Shown here piece by piece: positions 1 through 7,932 of a DNA stretch of 64,000 nucleotides. Made by a program: the position numbers and the translations under genes. The notes under the pieces are model-generated. The model did no database searches and was not told the origin of the DNA. It saw only the letters and a program-made list of their open reading frames with translations. The stretch is from Actinomycetes bacterium (GTDB lineage: Bacteria; Actinomycetota; Acidimicrobiia; Acidimicrobiales; Palsa-688): assembly GCA_021811865.1 (NCBI GenBank), contig JAKAQB010000010.1, forward strand, positions 6,400-70,399. Direction: 5' to 3'. Within the stretch, counting starts at the first letter, position 1. Each line of letters begins with the position of its first letter.

Positions 1-1
1 G

Positions 2-514
2 CGGGCACGGGTCACGCCCTTCGACGTCCCGCCGGCGGCGGAGCCCCGCCAGGGCGTGCTGGCCATTGGTGACTCGGTGATGCTCGCCGCGGAGCACGAC
101 CTCGTGGCCGCCCTCGGGCCGGGCACCGTCGTCGACGCCGCCGTCGGCCGGCAGGTCTACCAGGGGCTTGCCCGGCTGGCGGCCTACAGGCAGGTCGGCC
201 GCCTCGACACCGTCGAGGCGGTCGTGATCGACCTGGGCAGCAACGGGCCTTTCACCCCGCAGGACATGACCGAGCTGGAGGCGTTGACCGCCGGGGTGCC
301 GGAGGTGGTGCTCGTCAACGTCCGGGTGCCCCTGCCGTGGCAGGCGGAGACCGACGCGACCATCCGCTCGGTCGCCGGCCGTCCGGGCTTCCGCGTCGTC
401 AACTGGTGGGCGGCGTCGCGCAACCGGGCGCTGCTGTGGCCCGACGGTGTCCACCCCGACCCGGCCGGCCAGGCGGTGTACGCCCAGCTGGTCAAGGCGG
501 CGCTGCAACCCTGA
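2..514 (+). CDS. SGNH-hydrolase-type domain protein, C-terminal part (5' truncated by window edge)
   Basis: The frame is open from base 2, so the true start lies outside the window. The visible part has the SGNH layout: a GDSV block near its start (the nucleophile serine), a DLGSNG block in the middle and DGVHPD near the end (the Asp-x-x-His pair). This domain often forms the C-terminal, extracytoplasmic half of acyltransferase-3 (OafA-type) membrane proteins that O-acetylate cell-surface glycans. That role is inferred, because the membrane half is not in the window. A GTG at 56 is an internal codon rather than a credible start, since GDSV would then sit almost at the N-terminus. Confidence 0.75.
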   Translation, partial: RARVTPFDVPPAAEPRQGVLAIGDSVMLAAEHDLVAALGPGTVVDAAVGRQVYQGLARLAAYRQVGRLDTVEAVVIDLGSNGPFTPQDMTELEALTAGVPEVVLVNVRVPLPWQAETDATIRSVAGRPGFRVVNWWAASRNRALLWPDGVHPDPAGQAVYAQLVKAALQP

Positions 515-644
515 GCCGGGCCGTGGGGACGGCGGGGCCCCCGCTGCGCTCCGCCTCCACCAGAGGTAGATCGGGCAGCAGATGACAGCCCTGCTCCCAT
601 ACGATCCCTGCCTCCACGTTGATGACCCACCCGCGCGCGTACAG

Positions 645-2117
645 CTATCTCGTCGGCACTTCAGGGTCACCGGCCGCTGGCTGGGGAGGCGGGACCGCTT
701 CCCATCGCTCGGTCTCGTGGTCCGGGGCGTGGAAGGGGATCCGCGCGCTGACGACGGTCCCCTCCCCGGGAGTCGAGCGCACCTCGAGCGCTCCGCCGAG
801 CACATGCGCCCGCTCGGTCATGCCGAGCAGTCCGAAGTGGCGGTCGCGAACGATCTCGTCGCTATCCACCGGCTCGAAGCCGCCGCCATCGTCGGCCACG
901 GTCAGGGCCAGCTCGGCGGGCTCGAAGCGCAAGGTGACACGAAGGTTGTGTGCGCCGGCGTGGCGCAGCGTGTTGCGTACCGCCTCTTGGGCGATGCGGA
1001 AGGCGCCGAGCTCGACGTCAGGCGTAAGCCGAGCCTTGCTGCCTTCCACCTCCAGCTCGCTCGAAAGGCCGGCCTCTTCCTCGACATCGGCGACGAGGCT
1101 CGACAGCGCTGCGACGAGCCCGAGCTGATCGAGGGTGGGCGGTCGCAGGTCCCGGGCGAGGGTGCGCAGACGCCCTGCTGCCTCCAGTGCCTGGGCTCGG
1201 GCCTCGCCGAGGGCGGTGGTCACCCCGGTGGGCAGGGTGGGGGTATCCCCCAGTCTCTCCAGGCGACGTGCCAGGTGCAAGAACAGCTGTAGGGGCTCAT
1301 CGTGCAGCTCACGTGCCAGGCGGCGGCGCTGGTCCTCCTCGGCCTGGACGACGAGCGCGGCGTAGCGGGTTGCCCTGTGTCCCTCGCTGCGCTCCTCGGT
1401 GACGTCCTCGAAGACAGCCTGGGTTGAAGGGTCGCCGACGGTGCCGGAGCGAACCGTCACGAGACCGACCCGGTACTCCCGGCCGTCGGGGAGGCGCAGC
1501 ACCCGATTGGCCTGCTCGGGCAACGAGACGCCCCCGCCGAGGCGGGGGCCGAAGGGGGCGCCGAGCAGGCCGCTGCCGAACACCGCTCGCGCCGCTGGGT
1601 TGGCGTCCGCGACGGCACCCCGGCCGTCGAGGACGATGATCGGTGCCCGGTTGGCCTCGAACAGCGCTCGGTAGCGGGCTTCGACCGCCAAGCGCTCGGT
1701 GGTGGCACGCTCGGCGTGGGCGTGCGCGAGGCGCTCGGCCTCGATGCGCAACCCGATGACGAAGGCCACGAAGTCGACGAGGGCCAGGTTCACCAGATCG
1801 CTGCCCGCGTGGCCCTGGTCGTGGGGCAGGAGGAGGTCGGGCAGCCACAGAAGCGTCGCCCAGAGCCCCGTCGCCGCCGATCCTCCGAGGCCGTAGCGCA
1901 GCGCAGCGTAGGCGACGGGGAGGACCAGCAACGCGACGGGGATGCCCCCAGGGAAGCCACTGGCCTCGAGCGAGGGATGCAGGTCGGTCTCGAGATGGAT
2001 CGCAGCGATCACCACCACCATCGCCTGGATGACCCAAAAACGTGCTTCACCAACGGGCGGGTGCGCCCCGCGTCGCAGGACCGCGGCGAGCTCGGGGCCG
2101 CTGGGGCGCGCCGTCAT
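645..2117 (-). CDS. Sensor histidine kinase (NarX/DesK-type HisKA_3) with PAS domain
   Basis: A 490-residue kinase. An N-terminal block of about four hydrophobic segments (residues 25-125) is followed by a coiled linker, a PAS domain (about 145-245), the HisKA_3 phosphoacceptor box RELHDEP with His272, and a C-terminal HATPase with QEAVRNTLRHA (N box), DDGGGF (G1) and GLLGM (G2). The reading frame is open far upstream, but the ATG at 2117 overlaps the stop of the response regulator as ATGA, and sequence beyond it is antisense to that gene. The pair is therefore one translationally coupled operon with the regulator first. The signal is unknown. The divergent redox cluster starting at 3008 is a plausible target because only about 150 bases separate the two. 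Confidence 0.9.
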   Translation of the reverse strand: MTARPSGPELAAVLRRGAHPPVGEARFWVIQAMVVVIAAIHLETDLHPSLEASGFPGGIPVALLVLPVAYAALRYGLGGSAATGLWATLLWLPDLLLPHDQGHAGSDLVNLALVDFVAFVIGLRIEAERLAHAHAERATTERLAVEARYRALFEANRAPIIVLDGRGAVADANPAARAVFGSGLLGAPFGPRLGGGVSLPEQANRVLRLPDGREYRVGLVTVRSGTVGDPSTQAVFEDVTEERSEGHRATRYAALVVQAEEDQRRRLARELHDEPLQLFLHLARRLERLGDTPTLPTGVTTALGEARAQALEAAGRLRTLARDLRPPTLDQLGLVAALSSLVADVEEEAGLSSELEVEGSKARLTPDVELGAFRIAQEAVRNTLRHAGAHNLRVTLRFEPAELALTVADDGGGFEPVDSDEIVRDRHFGLLGMTERAHVLGGALEVRSTPGEGTVVSARIPFHAPDHETERWEAVPPPQPAAGDPEVPTR

Positions 2118-2854
2118 GGGTCCGCTCGGTCGACGAGGTGGTGGGACAGAGCGTAGAACGCCGCCTCGGTGCGTGACCCGACGCCGAGCTTGACCAGCAC
2201 GTTCGACACATAGCCCTCCACGGTGCGCAGGCCGAGGCCGAGCTCGATGGCGATCTGCTTGTTGGACAGGCCCCGGGTGAGCAGGCCCAGCACCTCTGCT
2301 TCTCTCGGGGTGAGGGCCCTGGCACCCGAGGGGACCGCGCGCCCGTCGTACCAGCGCCGGGCGAAGCGGCCCGAGACCGCCTTGTCGAGCACCAAGACCC
2401 CGTCGGCCACGGCGCGCACCGCGTCGACGAGCTCCTTGGCAGAAGCCGTCTTGAGCAGGTAGCCGCTGACGCCGACCTCGAGCGCCCTGGTCACGTAGGC
2501 GTAGTCGGCGTAGGCGCTCACCACGAGGACCCGCACCTCGGGGTAGCGCGCCACTGCGGTCTCGGCGAGGTCGAGCCCGCTCGCACCCGGGAGGCTCACG
2601 TCGACCAGCACGACGTCGGGGCGGGTTCGCCCCAGCACATCCAGGCCCTCTTCGGCGCTTCCGGCCTGACCGACCACCTCGAAGTCGAGCTCTTGGTCGA
2701 GCAGCTGGAGCGTTCCCTCGCGAACGAGGGCGTGGTCCTCCACGACCACCACCCGGACCGCCCCGCCGCGCGCTCGGGCTGCTGCCTCGACGTCTGGGCC
2801 GTGGCGCAGGCCCTGGTCCGACCCTGTGTCCGGTGAGCACGTGTGCTTGGTCAT
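2114..2854 (-). CDS. NarL/FixJ-family response regulator
   Basis: A 246-residue regulator. The receiver domain (about residues 36-150) carries the acidic pair in VVEDHALVREG, the phosphorylated Asp85 in VLVDVSLPG, and the conserved lysine in GYLLKTAS. A LuxR-type helix-turn-helix follows near the C-terminus (LTPREAEVLGLLTRG, then SNKQIAIELGL). It has an unusual N-terminal extension of about 35 residues before the receiver. The ATG at 2854 was chosen because it faces the divergent gene at 3008 across a normal promoter gap; a longer frame exists but would read through that promoter. Its stop overlaps the kinase start. Confidence 0.9.
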   Translation of the reverse strand: MTKHTCSPDTGSDQGLRHGPDVEAAARARGGAVRVVVVEDHALVREGTLQLLDQELDFEVVGQAGSAEEGLDVLGRTRPDVVLVDVSLPGASGLDLAETAVARYPEVRVLVVSAYADYAYVTRALEVGVSGYLLKTASAKELVDAVRAVADGVLVLDKAVSGRFARRWYDGRAVPSGARALTPREAEVLGLLTRGLSNKQIAIELGLGLRTVEGYVSNVLVKLGVGSRTEAAFYALSHHLVDRADP

Positions 2855-3007
2855 CGCTACCAGTCTGGGTCGCCCGGGGAGAAGTAGCCAGCGTGGAACC
2901 AACCGGGACCACCCCGTGATCCTACGGGGGCTCACCGTGGGATCTGGGGTAGCGGTGCCCGTGGTATCCCTGTTCCGCCCGGCCGGCCGAGGGGCGACGA
3001 TCGACCC
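2855..3007. promoter_or_regulatory. Divergent intergenic region between the two-component system and the redox cluster
   Basis: A 153-base gap between divergent operons that must hold both promoters. I see no convincing -35/-10 pair. GACGAT lies six bases before the ATG at 3008, which is a weak match to the leaderless arrangement seen elsewhere in the window. No clear inverted repeat for the NarL-type regulator was recognised. Confidence 0.4.
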
Positions 3008-3292
3008 ATGGTCGAGATGCTGAAGATCGTCCTCGGCGTGCTGGTGGCGGCGTCCCTCGCCACCATCGTCGCCTACGTGCTCGTCTTCCTCGGCGTTGCC
3101 GCATGGGCGGTGATCACCCGCCCGCACCGTGACCCCCTCGCTGACGAGCTCGACCAGGTGCTCGCCGAGATCGTCGGGCCGCGGCCAGCGCTCGTACCCG
3201 CGGCAGAGGCTGGTGGCCCTCTCAAAGGCGCGGGACCTCCTGAGCAGCGCTGCGAGCGCGCCGACCCTTTTGCGGGGCGGAGGTTCACATGA
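3008..3292 (+). CDS. Small membrane protein of unknown function, first gene of the redox cluster
   Basis: A 94-residue protein with a hydrophobic stretch at residues 5-37 that could form one long or two short membrane segments, followed by a basic and then acidic cytoplasmic tail. No family was recognised. Its stop overlaps the next start as ATGA, so it is translated together with the cupredoxin gene and probably belongs to the same membrane complex as a small subunit or assembly factor. That role is inferred from position only. Confidence 0.65.
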   Translation: MVEMLKIVLGVLVAASLATIVAYVLVFLGVAAWAVITRPHRDPLADELDQVLAEIVGPRPALVPAAEAGGPLKGAGPPEQRCERADPFAGRRFT

Positions 3293-3936
3293 CCGGCGGG
3301 AGTGATGCCCCTGTCCGGGGTGGTGGCGCCGGCAGGTTCCGGGCGCCGGTGGTCGTCGTGGTCGTCCTCGTGGGCGTGCTCGTCGGGCTGGGGGCGTCAG
3401 TGGCCGTGGTCGCCGGCATCGCCAGGGGCGTCCGCTCTGCCGGTGAGCAGCTGACCGCTGCGAAGGTCGTTCCAGCTGACCATGCCACCGTGAGCGAGTC
3501 GATGGAGATCCTCACGAACAGCCCCTTCGGGCCCCGCTACACCCACCCCTCCTGGACCGTGCGCAGGGGTGAGACCGTCACCCTCCGGATCACCAGCTAC
3601 GACAACGGCACGGCACCGCTCACCGGCTCCCAGATGATGTTCGACCAGGTGCAGGGGACCCTCGGCGGCACCGAAACCGTCGACGGCAAGTCGGTCTCCT
3701 CGGTGCCCAACGGCGAGGTCTCCCACACCTTCACCGTCGTCGGGCTCGGCCTGAACCTGCCCATCCCCGCCGCACCGACGGGCGGCACGGTCACAGTGGT
3801 GGCGCGCTTTGTCGCCAGGCGCCCGGGCACCTTCGTGTGGCAGTGCTACGCGCCGTGCGGTTCGGGGCCCAACTCCATGGGCGCGGCAATGGCGACCAGG
3901 GGCTGGATGGAGGGCACCGTGGGAGTCCTGTCGTGA
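3289..3936 (+). CDS. Membrane-anchored cupredoxin-domain protein
   Basis: A 215-residue protein. An uncleaved membrane anchor (about residues 20-45) precedes an extracytoplasmic beta-sandwich. Cupredoxin-type features are the SHTFTV block (candidate histidine ligand), WQCYAPCGSG (candidate cysteine ligand) and downstream methionines in the GWMEGT region. Such proteins carry electrons at the outer membrane face, or resemble the CuA domain of oxidase subunit II; here two cysteines lie four residues apart, so a CuA-like or a blue site cannot be told apart by eye. The ATG is preceded by GGAGG. It overlaps both the upstream gene (ATGA) and the downstream gene (GTGA). Confidence 0.8.
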   Translation: MTGGSDAPVRGGGAGRFRAPVVVVVVLVGVLVGLGASVAVVAGIARGVRSAGEQLTAAKVVPADHATVSESMEILTNSPFGPRYTHPSWTVRRGETVTLRITSYDNGTAPLTGSQMMFDQVQGTLGGTETVDGKSVSSVPNGEVSHTFTVVGLGLNLPIPAAPTGGTVTVVARFVARRPGTFVWQCYAPCGSGPNSMGAAMATRGWMEGTVGVLS

Positions 3937-4760
3937 CTGAACGGGTCGGCGGAGCCGAGGCGGTGCCGGTCGCTGTCGGGCGGCGTGGCTTCCTGCGCGG
4001 GGCAGCCCTCGGTGGCCTCGGTCTTGCAGGTGCCGGCACCCTTGCAGGGTTGGTCGAAGCGGGCACACCGGCGTCGGCCACCACCAGCGCCCCGGCCAAG
4101 GCCGCCCACCAGTGGGCGATGGTGATCGACCTGCGCTACTGCAACGGCTGCAAGCTCTGCACCACCGCGTGCCAGACCGCGCACTACCTGCACGCAGACC
4201 AGACCTGGATCAACGTGTTCTCGATGCGCAACGCCGCCGGCGAGAGCTACTTCATGCCACGGCCCTGCATGATGTGCGAGGACCCCCCCTGCGTACCGGT
4301 CTGTCCGGTGAAGGCCAACTTCCGCACCGACGAGGGCCTCACCTTGGTGCGCCAGGACCGCTGCATCGGCACCCGCATCTGCATGAACGCCTGCCCCTAC
4401 CAGGCCCGCTACTTCAACTGGGGGCCGGCGGAGAAAGCCCCGCGCCAACCCTTCCCCCAAGAGCCCGCCTGGCCGGTCCCCCAGGTCGAGGGCACGGTCG
4501 GCAAGTGCGTGAGCTGCGCGGCGATGCTGCCGATGGGCAAGCTCCCCGAGTGCATCTCGCACTGCCCGATGGGGGTGCTCTACCTCGGGGATCTCGAGAG
4601 CGACGTGGCGGTGAACGGGCTCGGGGGCACCGTCAAGCTGTCGACGTTCCTGGAGGACAACGACGCGGTCAAGTTCAAGGAGTCGTACGGTACCCACCCC
4701 AGGGTGTTCTACATCCCCGGCGACGGCCAGGACCTCGACCTCGACGCCGAGGGCACCTGA
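3933..4760 (+). CDS. Tat-exported four-cluster ferredoxin (DmsB/PsrB/ActB-like electron-transfer subunit)
   Basis: A 275-residue Fe-S protein. The start is the GTG overlapping the cupredoxin stop. A twin-arginine signal, RRGFLRG at residues 17-23, precedes a hydrophobic stretch, so the folded subunit is predicted to be exported. Cysteine groups are CNGCKLCTTAC (70-80), CMMCEDPPCVPVC, CIGTRICMNAC (144-154), and a last group of CVSC with CISHC. In the third group Thr147 stands where the second cysteine normally sits, suggesting a [3Fe-4S] centre like those of NarH or ActB. The protein would relay electrons between an outside partner and the NrfD-like subunit encoded two genes on. Confidence 0.88.
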   Translation: MTERVGGAEAVPVAVGRRGFLRGAALGGLGLAGAGTLAGLVEAGTPASATTSAPAKAAHQWAMVIDLRYCNGCKLCTTACQTAHYLHADQTWINVFSMRNAAGESYFMPRPCMMCEDPPCVPVCPVKANFRTDEGLTLVRQDRCIGTRICMNACPYQARYFNWGPAEKAPRQPFPQEPAWPVPQVEGTVGKCVSCAAMLPMGKLPECISHCPMGVLYLGDLESDVAVNGLGGTVKLSTFLEDNDAVKFKESYGTHPRVFYIPGDGQDLDLDAEGT

Positions 4761-4761
4761 G

Positions 4762-5703
4762 GTGACCGGCACCACCACGGGGTCGCCCCAACGCATCGTG
4801 CAGGTGCTCTTGGGGCTCGTCTGGCTCGCCGACGGCGCGCTTCAGCTCCAGCCATCCATGTTCCAGCACGGCTTCGTGACGGGCGTGCTCGTACCCACCG
4901 CCAAGGGGAACCCCGCCCCGGTGGCGGGCTCGATCACCGCCATGGCCGGATTCCTCGAGCCGCACATCGTGGTGTGGGACGCCCTCTTCGCCGCTACGCA
5001 GTTGACGATCGGCATCGGCCTGCTCGTGCGGCGCACGGTGCGCCCCGCCCTCGTCGCCTCCTTCGCATGGTCGGCGCTCGTGTGGTGGTTCGCGGAGGGG
5101 CTCGGCGGGTTGCTCACCGGCGCCGCCTCGCCGCTCAGCGGGGCCCCTGGCGCGGTGCTCCTCTACGTCTTCGTCGGGCTCCTCGCCTGGCCGAGAGCGG
5201 CGCAGCCCCAGGACCCTGGCGAGGCGAGGACGGGTGGCCTGCTCGGCGACCGCTCCGCCAAGGCGGCCTGGGCGGCGCTTTGGGTCGGCAGCGCCGCTCT
5301 GCTCTTGCAGCCGGCCAACCTGGCGGCCGGCGCGCTCGGCGGCGCCCTCCGGGCCGCGGGGAGCGGACAGCCCGGCTGGTACGCGAGCCTGCTCTTTCGC
5401 GCAGCCCAGTCGCTCGGCCCCTATGGCGTCCCCCTCACAATTGCCGTTGCCGGCGAGATGGCGCTCGTCGGCGCCGGCGTCGCGCTCGGCTGGCGGGTGG
5501 TCCCCCTTCTAGGCGTCGCGACGGTCCTGGCCCTGTTGATCTGGGTGCTCCCCGAGGGCCTCGGCGGGATCCTCACCGGCGCTGGAACCGATCCCAACAC
5601 CGGGCCGCTCCTCGCGCTGGCAACGCTCGCCTGGTACCGGTCCCGCCCGGGGCCGCAGGCTCGCCTTGCCCCCGCGCCCACGACCGTCGGCATGGCGACA
5701 TGA
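4762..5703 (+). CDS. Duplicated DoxX-like integral membrane protein
   Basis: A 313-residue membrane protein with about eight hydrophobic segments in two similar halves. The first half contains WFAEGLGGLLTGAASP, the second WVLPEGLGGILTGAGTDP, and each opens with a related LQP block. The fold resembles the DoxX-like group of small quinone-linked membrane proteins; the assignment is from general pattern and is not certain. The GTG start lies one base after the stop of the Fe-S gene, and the stop is close to or overlaps the NrfD-like start. An intact internal duplication inside a redox operon suggests a structural or quinone-binding role in the same complex. Confidence 0.72.
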   Translation: MTGTTTGSPQRIVQVLLGLVWLADGALQLQPSMFQHGFVTGVLVPTAKGNPAPVAGSITAMAGFLEPHIVVWDALFAATQLTIGIGLLVRRTVRPALVASFAWSALVWWFAEGLGGLLTGAASPLSGAPGAVLLYVFVGLLAWPRAAQPQDPGEARTGGLLGDRSAKAAWAALWVGSAALLLQPANLAAGALGGALRAAGSGQPGWYASLLFRAAQSLGPYGVPLTIAVAGEMALVGAGVALGWRVVPLLGVATVLALLIWVLPEGLGGILTGAGTDPNTGPLLALATLAWYRSRPGPQARLAPAPTTVGMAT

Positions 5704-5720
5704 CACGAGAAGGGATGGGG

Positions 5721-7253
5721 ATGTCCGAACCTCGAGGCAGTGCAGGCGCCGGGCAGCGGCCTGGCATCGAGCCGGGAGTCGAAGGGCCGCCGGCGCTCGA
5801 CGAGGTGCGGGCCGCCGCGATGCGCCCCGTCCTCGAGACCCCGCGGTGGTGGTGGCCGACCGTGGCGGTGCTCGGTGCGGTCGTGGTGTTGGGCATCGTG
5901 GCCTGGGTCGTGCAGGTCGCCGACGGCCTCGGTGTCGCGGGTTACAACAACACCGCCTTCTGGGCTGTCTACGAGGCGGACCTCGTCGCCTTCATCGGGG
6001 TGAGCTACGGCGGCGCGGTCGTCTCGGCGATCTTGCGGATCACCAAGGCCACGTGGCGGGCACCGCTGACCCGGATAGCGGAGGCGACCGCGCTCGTGAC
6101 GCTGCCGATCGGGATGCTCTTCATCGTCCCCCACCTCGGCAGCCCGTGGCGGGTATGGGAACTGGTCTGGCCCCCCTACTGGAACCTGTCCTCCCCGATC
6201 TTGTGGGACTTCTTCGCGGTGAGCACCTACCTGCTCGCCACCGTCGTGTTCTTCTACCTCCCCCTCATCCCCGACGCGGCGATCGCCAGAGGGCTCCTCG
6301 ACCCCGACCGCCAGGACCGCCGCGCTCGGGCCTGCCGGCGCCTGTACCAGACCCTCGGTGGCCGATGGACCGGCAGCACGCCCCAGCGGCGACTGCTGCA
6401 CCGCTCGATCGGCTTGGTCGCGATCATGATCATCCCGATGGCGGTCTCGGTCCACTCCGTGCTGTCCTTCGCCTTCGCATCCTCCTCGCGGGCGGGCTAT
6501 GCCGAGACGATCTTCCCCGTCTACTTCGTCGTCGCCGCCCTCTACACCGGCGTGGCGTTGGTCGTGCTCTCCCTGGCCGCGTGCCGGCGGCTCTACCACC
6601 TCGAGGCGTTCATCCACCCGCGCCACCTCGTGCGCCTCGGGTTCCTGCTCGTCGCCTTCGGCGCCACCTACCTCTACCTCACCTTCACCGAGTACCTCAT
6701 CGACGGCTACTCGGGCACCACCGACAACGCAGCCTGGGTGCGCCAGGTGCTGATCGGGCGCTACTGGATCCCGTTCTGGTTCTACTTCGTCGCCGCCGGT
6801 GTCCTCCCGCTGGTCATCATGGCGGTGCGGCGGCTGCGCACCGGGCGGGGTGTCGTCGTCGCCTCCGGCCTCGTCGTGTTCGCGATGTGGGTGAAACGCC
6901 TCGTCATCGTCATCCCCCCCGCCACCGAACCCGTCGTGCGCTCTCCCCTCGCCGCGGGCGGCGGGCTGGCGGGCATCTGGGGCACCTACCACTTCACCTG
7001 GGTGCCGATCGCGATCACCGTCGCTGCGACCGCAGCCATCCCGTTGGCGTTGCTCATCCTGTTCCGGTTCGTGCCCATCCTGCCGATCGCCGAGATGGAG
7101 GAGCTGGCAGGGCTCGAGGTTCCGGCCGAGACCCCAGGCGCACCGGCGCCCCGTGGCAACCAGGGGCACGGCTCGGCACCGCTGATCGGCGTGAGCAGCT
7201 TCATGACGTCTGCGTCGCCTCCAGACACCACAGGCAAGGAGGGTGCACGGTGA
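5721..7253 (+). CDS. NrfD/PsrC-family membrane subunit (quinone-interacting)
   Basis: A 510-residue protein with about ten membrane segments beginning at WWWPTVAVLG. Blocks such as YNNTAFWAVYEADL, ISYGG-like (VSYGGAVVSA) and FIVPHLGSPWRVW are typical of the NrfD/PsrC/ActC/HybB superfamily, which exchanges electrons between quinones and an associated four-cluster ferredoxin. That ferredoxin is encoded two genes upstream. I chose the ATG at 5721 because AGAAGG lies seven bases before it. An ATG at 5700 that overlaps the previous stop as ATGA is the alternative and adds seven residues. Confidence 0.87.
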   Translation: MSEPRGSAGAGQRPGIEPGVEGPPALDEVRAAAMRPVLETPRWWWPTVAVLGAVVVLGIVAWVVQVADGLGVAGYNNTAFWAVYEADLVAFIGVSYGGAVVSAILRITKATWRAPLTRIAEATALVTLPIGMLFIVPHLGSPWRVWELVWPPYWNLSSPILWDFFAVSTYLLATVVFFYLPLIPDAAIARGLLDPDRQDRRARACRRLYQTLGGRWTGSTPQRRLLHRSIGLVAIMIIPMAVSVHSVLSFAFASSSRAGYAETIFPVYFVVAALYTGVALVVLSLAACRRLYHLEAFIHPRHLVRLGFLLVAFGATYLYLTFTEYLIDGYSGTTDNAAWVRQVLIGRYWIPFWFYFVAAGVLPLVIMAVRRLRTGRGVVVASGLVVFAMWVKRLVIVIPPATEPVVRSPLAAGGGLAGIWGTYHFTWVPIAITVAATAAIPLALLILFRFVPILPIAEMEELAGLEVPAETPGAPAPRGNQGHGSAPLIGVSSFMTSASPPDTTGKEGAR

Positions 7254-7858
7254 GCGGGTCGATCTCCTGGAAGTCTGTCCTGCGAAGCGGGCTGCCGGCC
7301 TTGGTGGCAGCGATCGTCGTCGTGCTCGGTGCGTCTTCGACGGCATGGGCGGCCACGGGACCCGGGCTCCGCCTCGTCGCACGCCGGGCCCCCCACGACC
7401 ACGGCGCCGTCGAGCTCGTCGCCACGCTCCAGATGCCGGCCTCGGTCGCGCCGTCGAAGCCGGCTTCGCTCGCCGGAGCAGAGGTGAGCTTCTCGGTGCA
7501 CCTGAGCGAGTTCAGCGGTGCACCCCTGCTCGCGCTCGGCACCGCTACCACCAATGGCGCAGGCGTCGCGACCCTCGCCTATCGCCCCACCTGGACCGGC
7601 CACCAGGCGCTCGTCGCGACCGCTGCCAACGCGGCAGGGACCCCCCTCGCCTCTGCGACGGCAAGCTTCGCTGCCACTGACGCCACCCATGCCTTCGCCG
7701 GCACGGTCCAGGCGGTCCGGCCGGACGGTGTCATCGGCCGGTGGGTTGCGGGGGTGCTGCTCGCCATCGTCGCCATGCTCTGGGTCACCCTGATCGCAGT
7801 CCTCGTACGAGTGAACCTCGGGCTCGGACTCGTAGGGAAGCGAACGTCGATCCCGTAG
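7250..7858 (+). CDS. Secreted protein with Ig-like region and C-terminal membrane anchor
   Basis: A 202-residue protein starting at a GTG that overlaps the NrfD-like stop and is preceded by AAGGAGGG. A signal peptide (about residues 10-35, ending in a TAWAA region) leads to a beta-rich domain (about 40-150), and a single hydrophobic anchor (about 165-190) with a short basic tail completes it. No catalytic motif or cofactor ligand set was recognised. As last gene of the cluster it may be an extracytoplasmic scaffold or accessory subunit; that role is inferred from position. Confidence 0.65.
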   Translation: MSGSISWKSVLRSGLPALVAAIVVVLGASSTAWAATGPGLRLVARRAPHDHGAVELVATLQMPASVAPSKPASLAGAEVSFSVHLSEFSGAPLLALGTATTNGAGVATLAYRPTWTGHQALVATAANAAGTPLASATASFAATDATHAFAGTVQAVRPDGVIGRWVAGVLLAIVAMLWVTLIAVLVRVNLGLGLVGKRTSIP

Positions 7859-7932
7859 GCGCCTTCACCGGTGGGTACCGCAGGGCGGGCGCAGCATCAG
7901 ACGCGTAGATCGTCGGGCCAGCTGCCGTTCGA

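Noticed and set aside
645..2912. A 755-residue reading of the histidine kinase frame
   Set aside because: Everything upstream of 2117 is antisense to the response regulator gene and Arg/Gly-rich without domains; the ATGA overlap at 2117 is the natural start.
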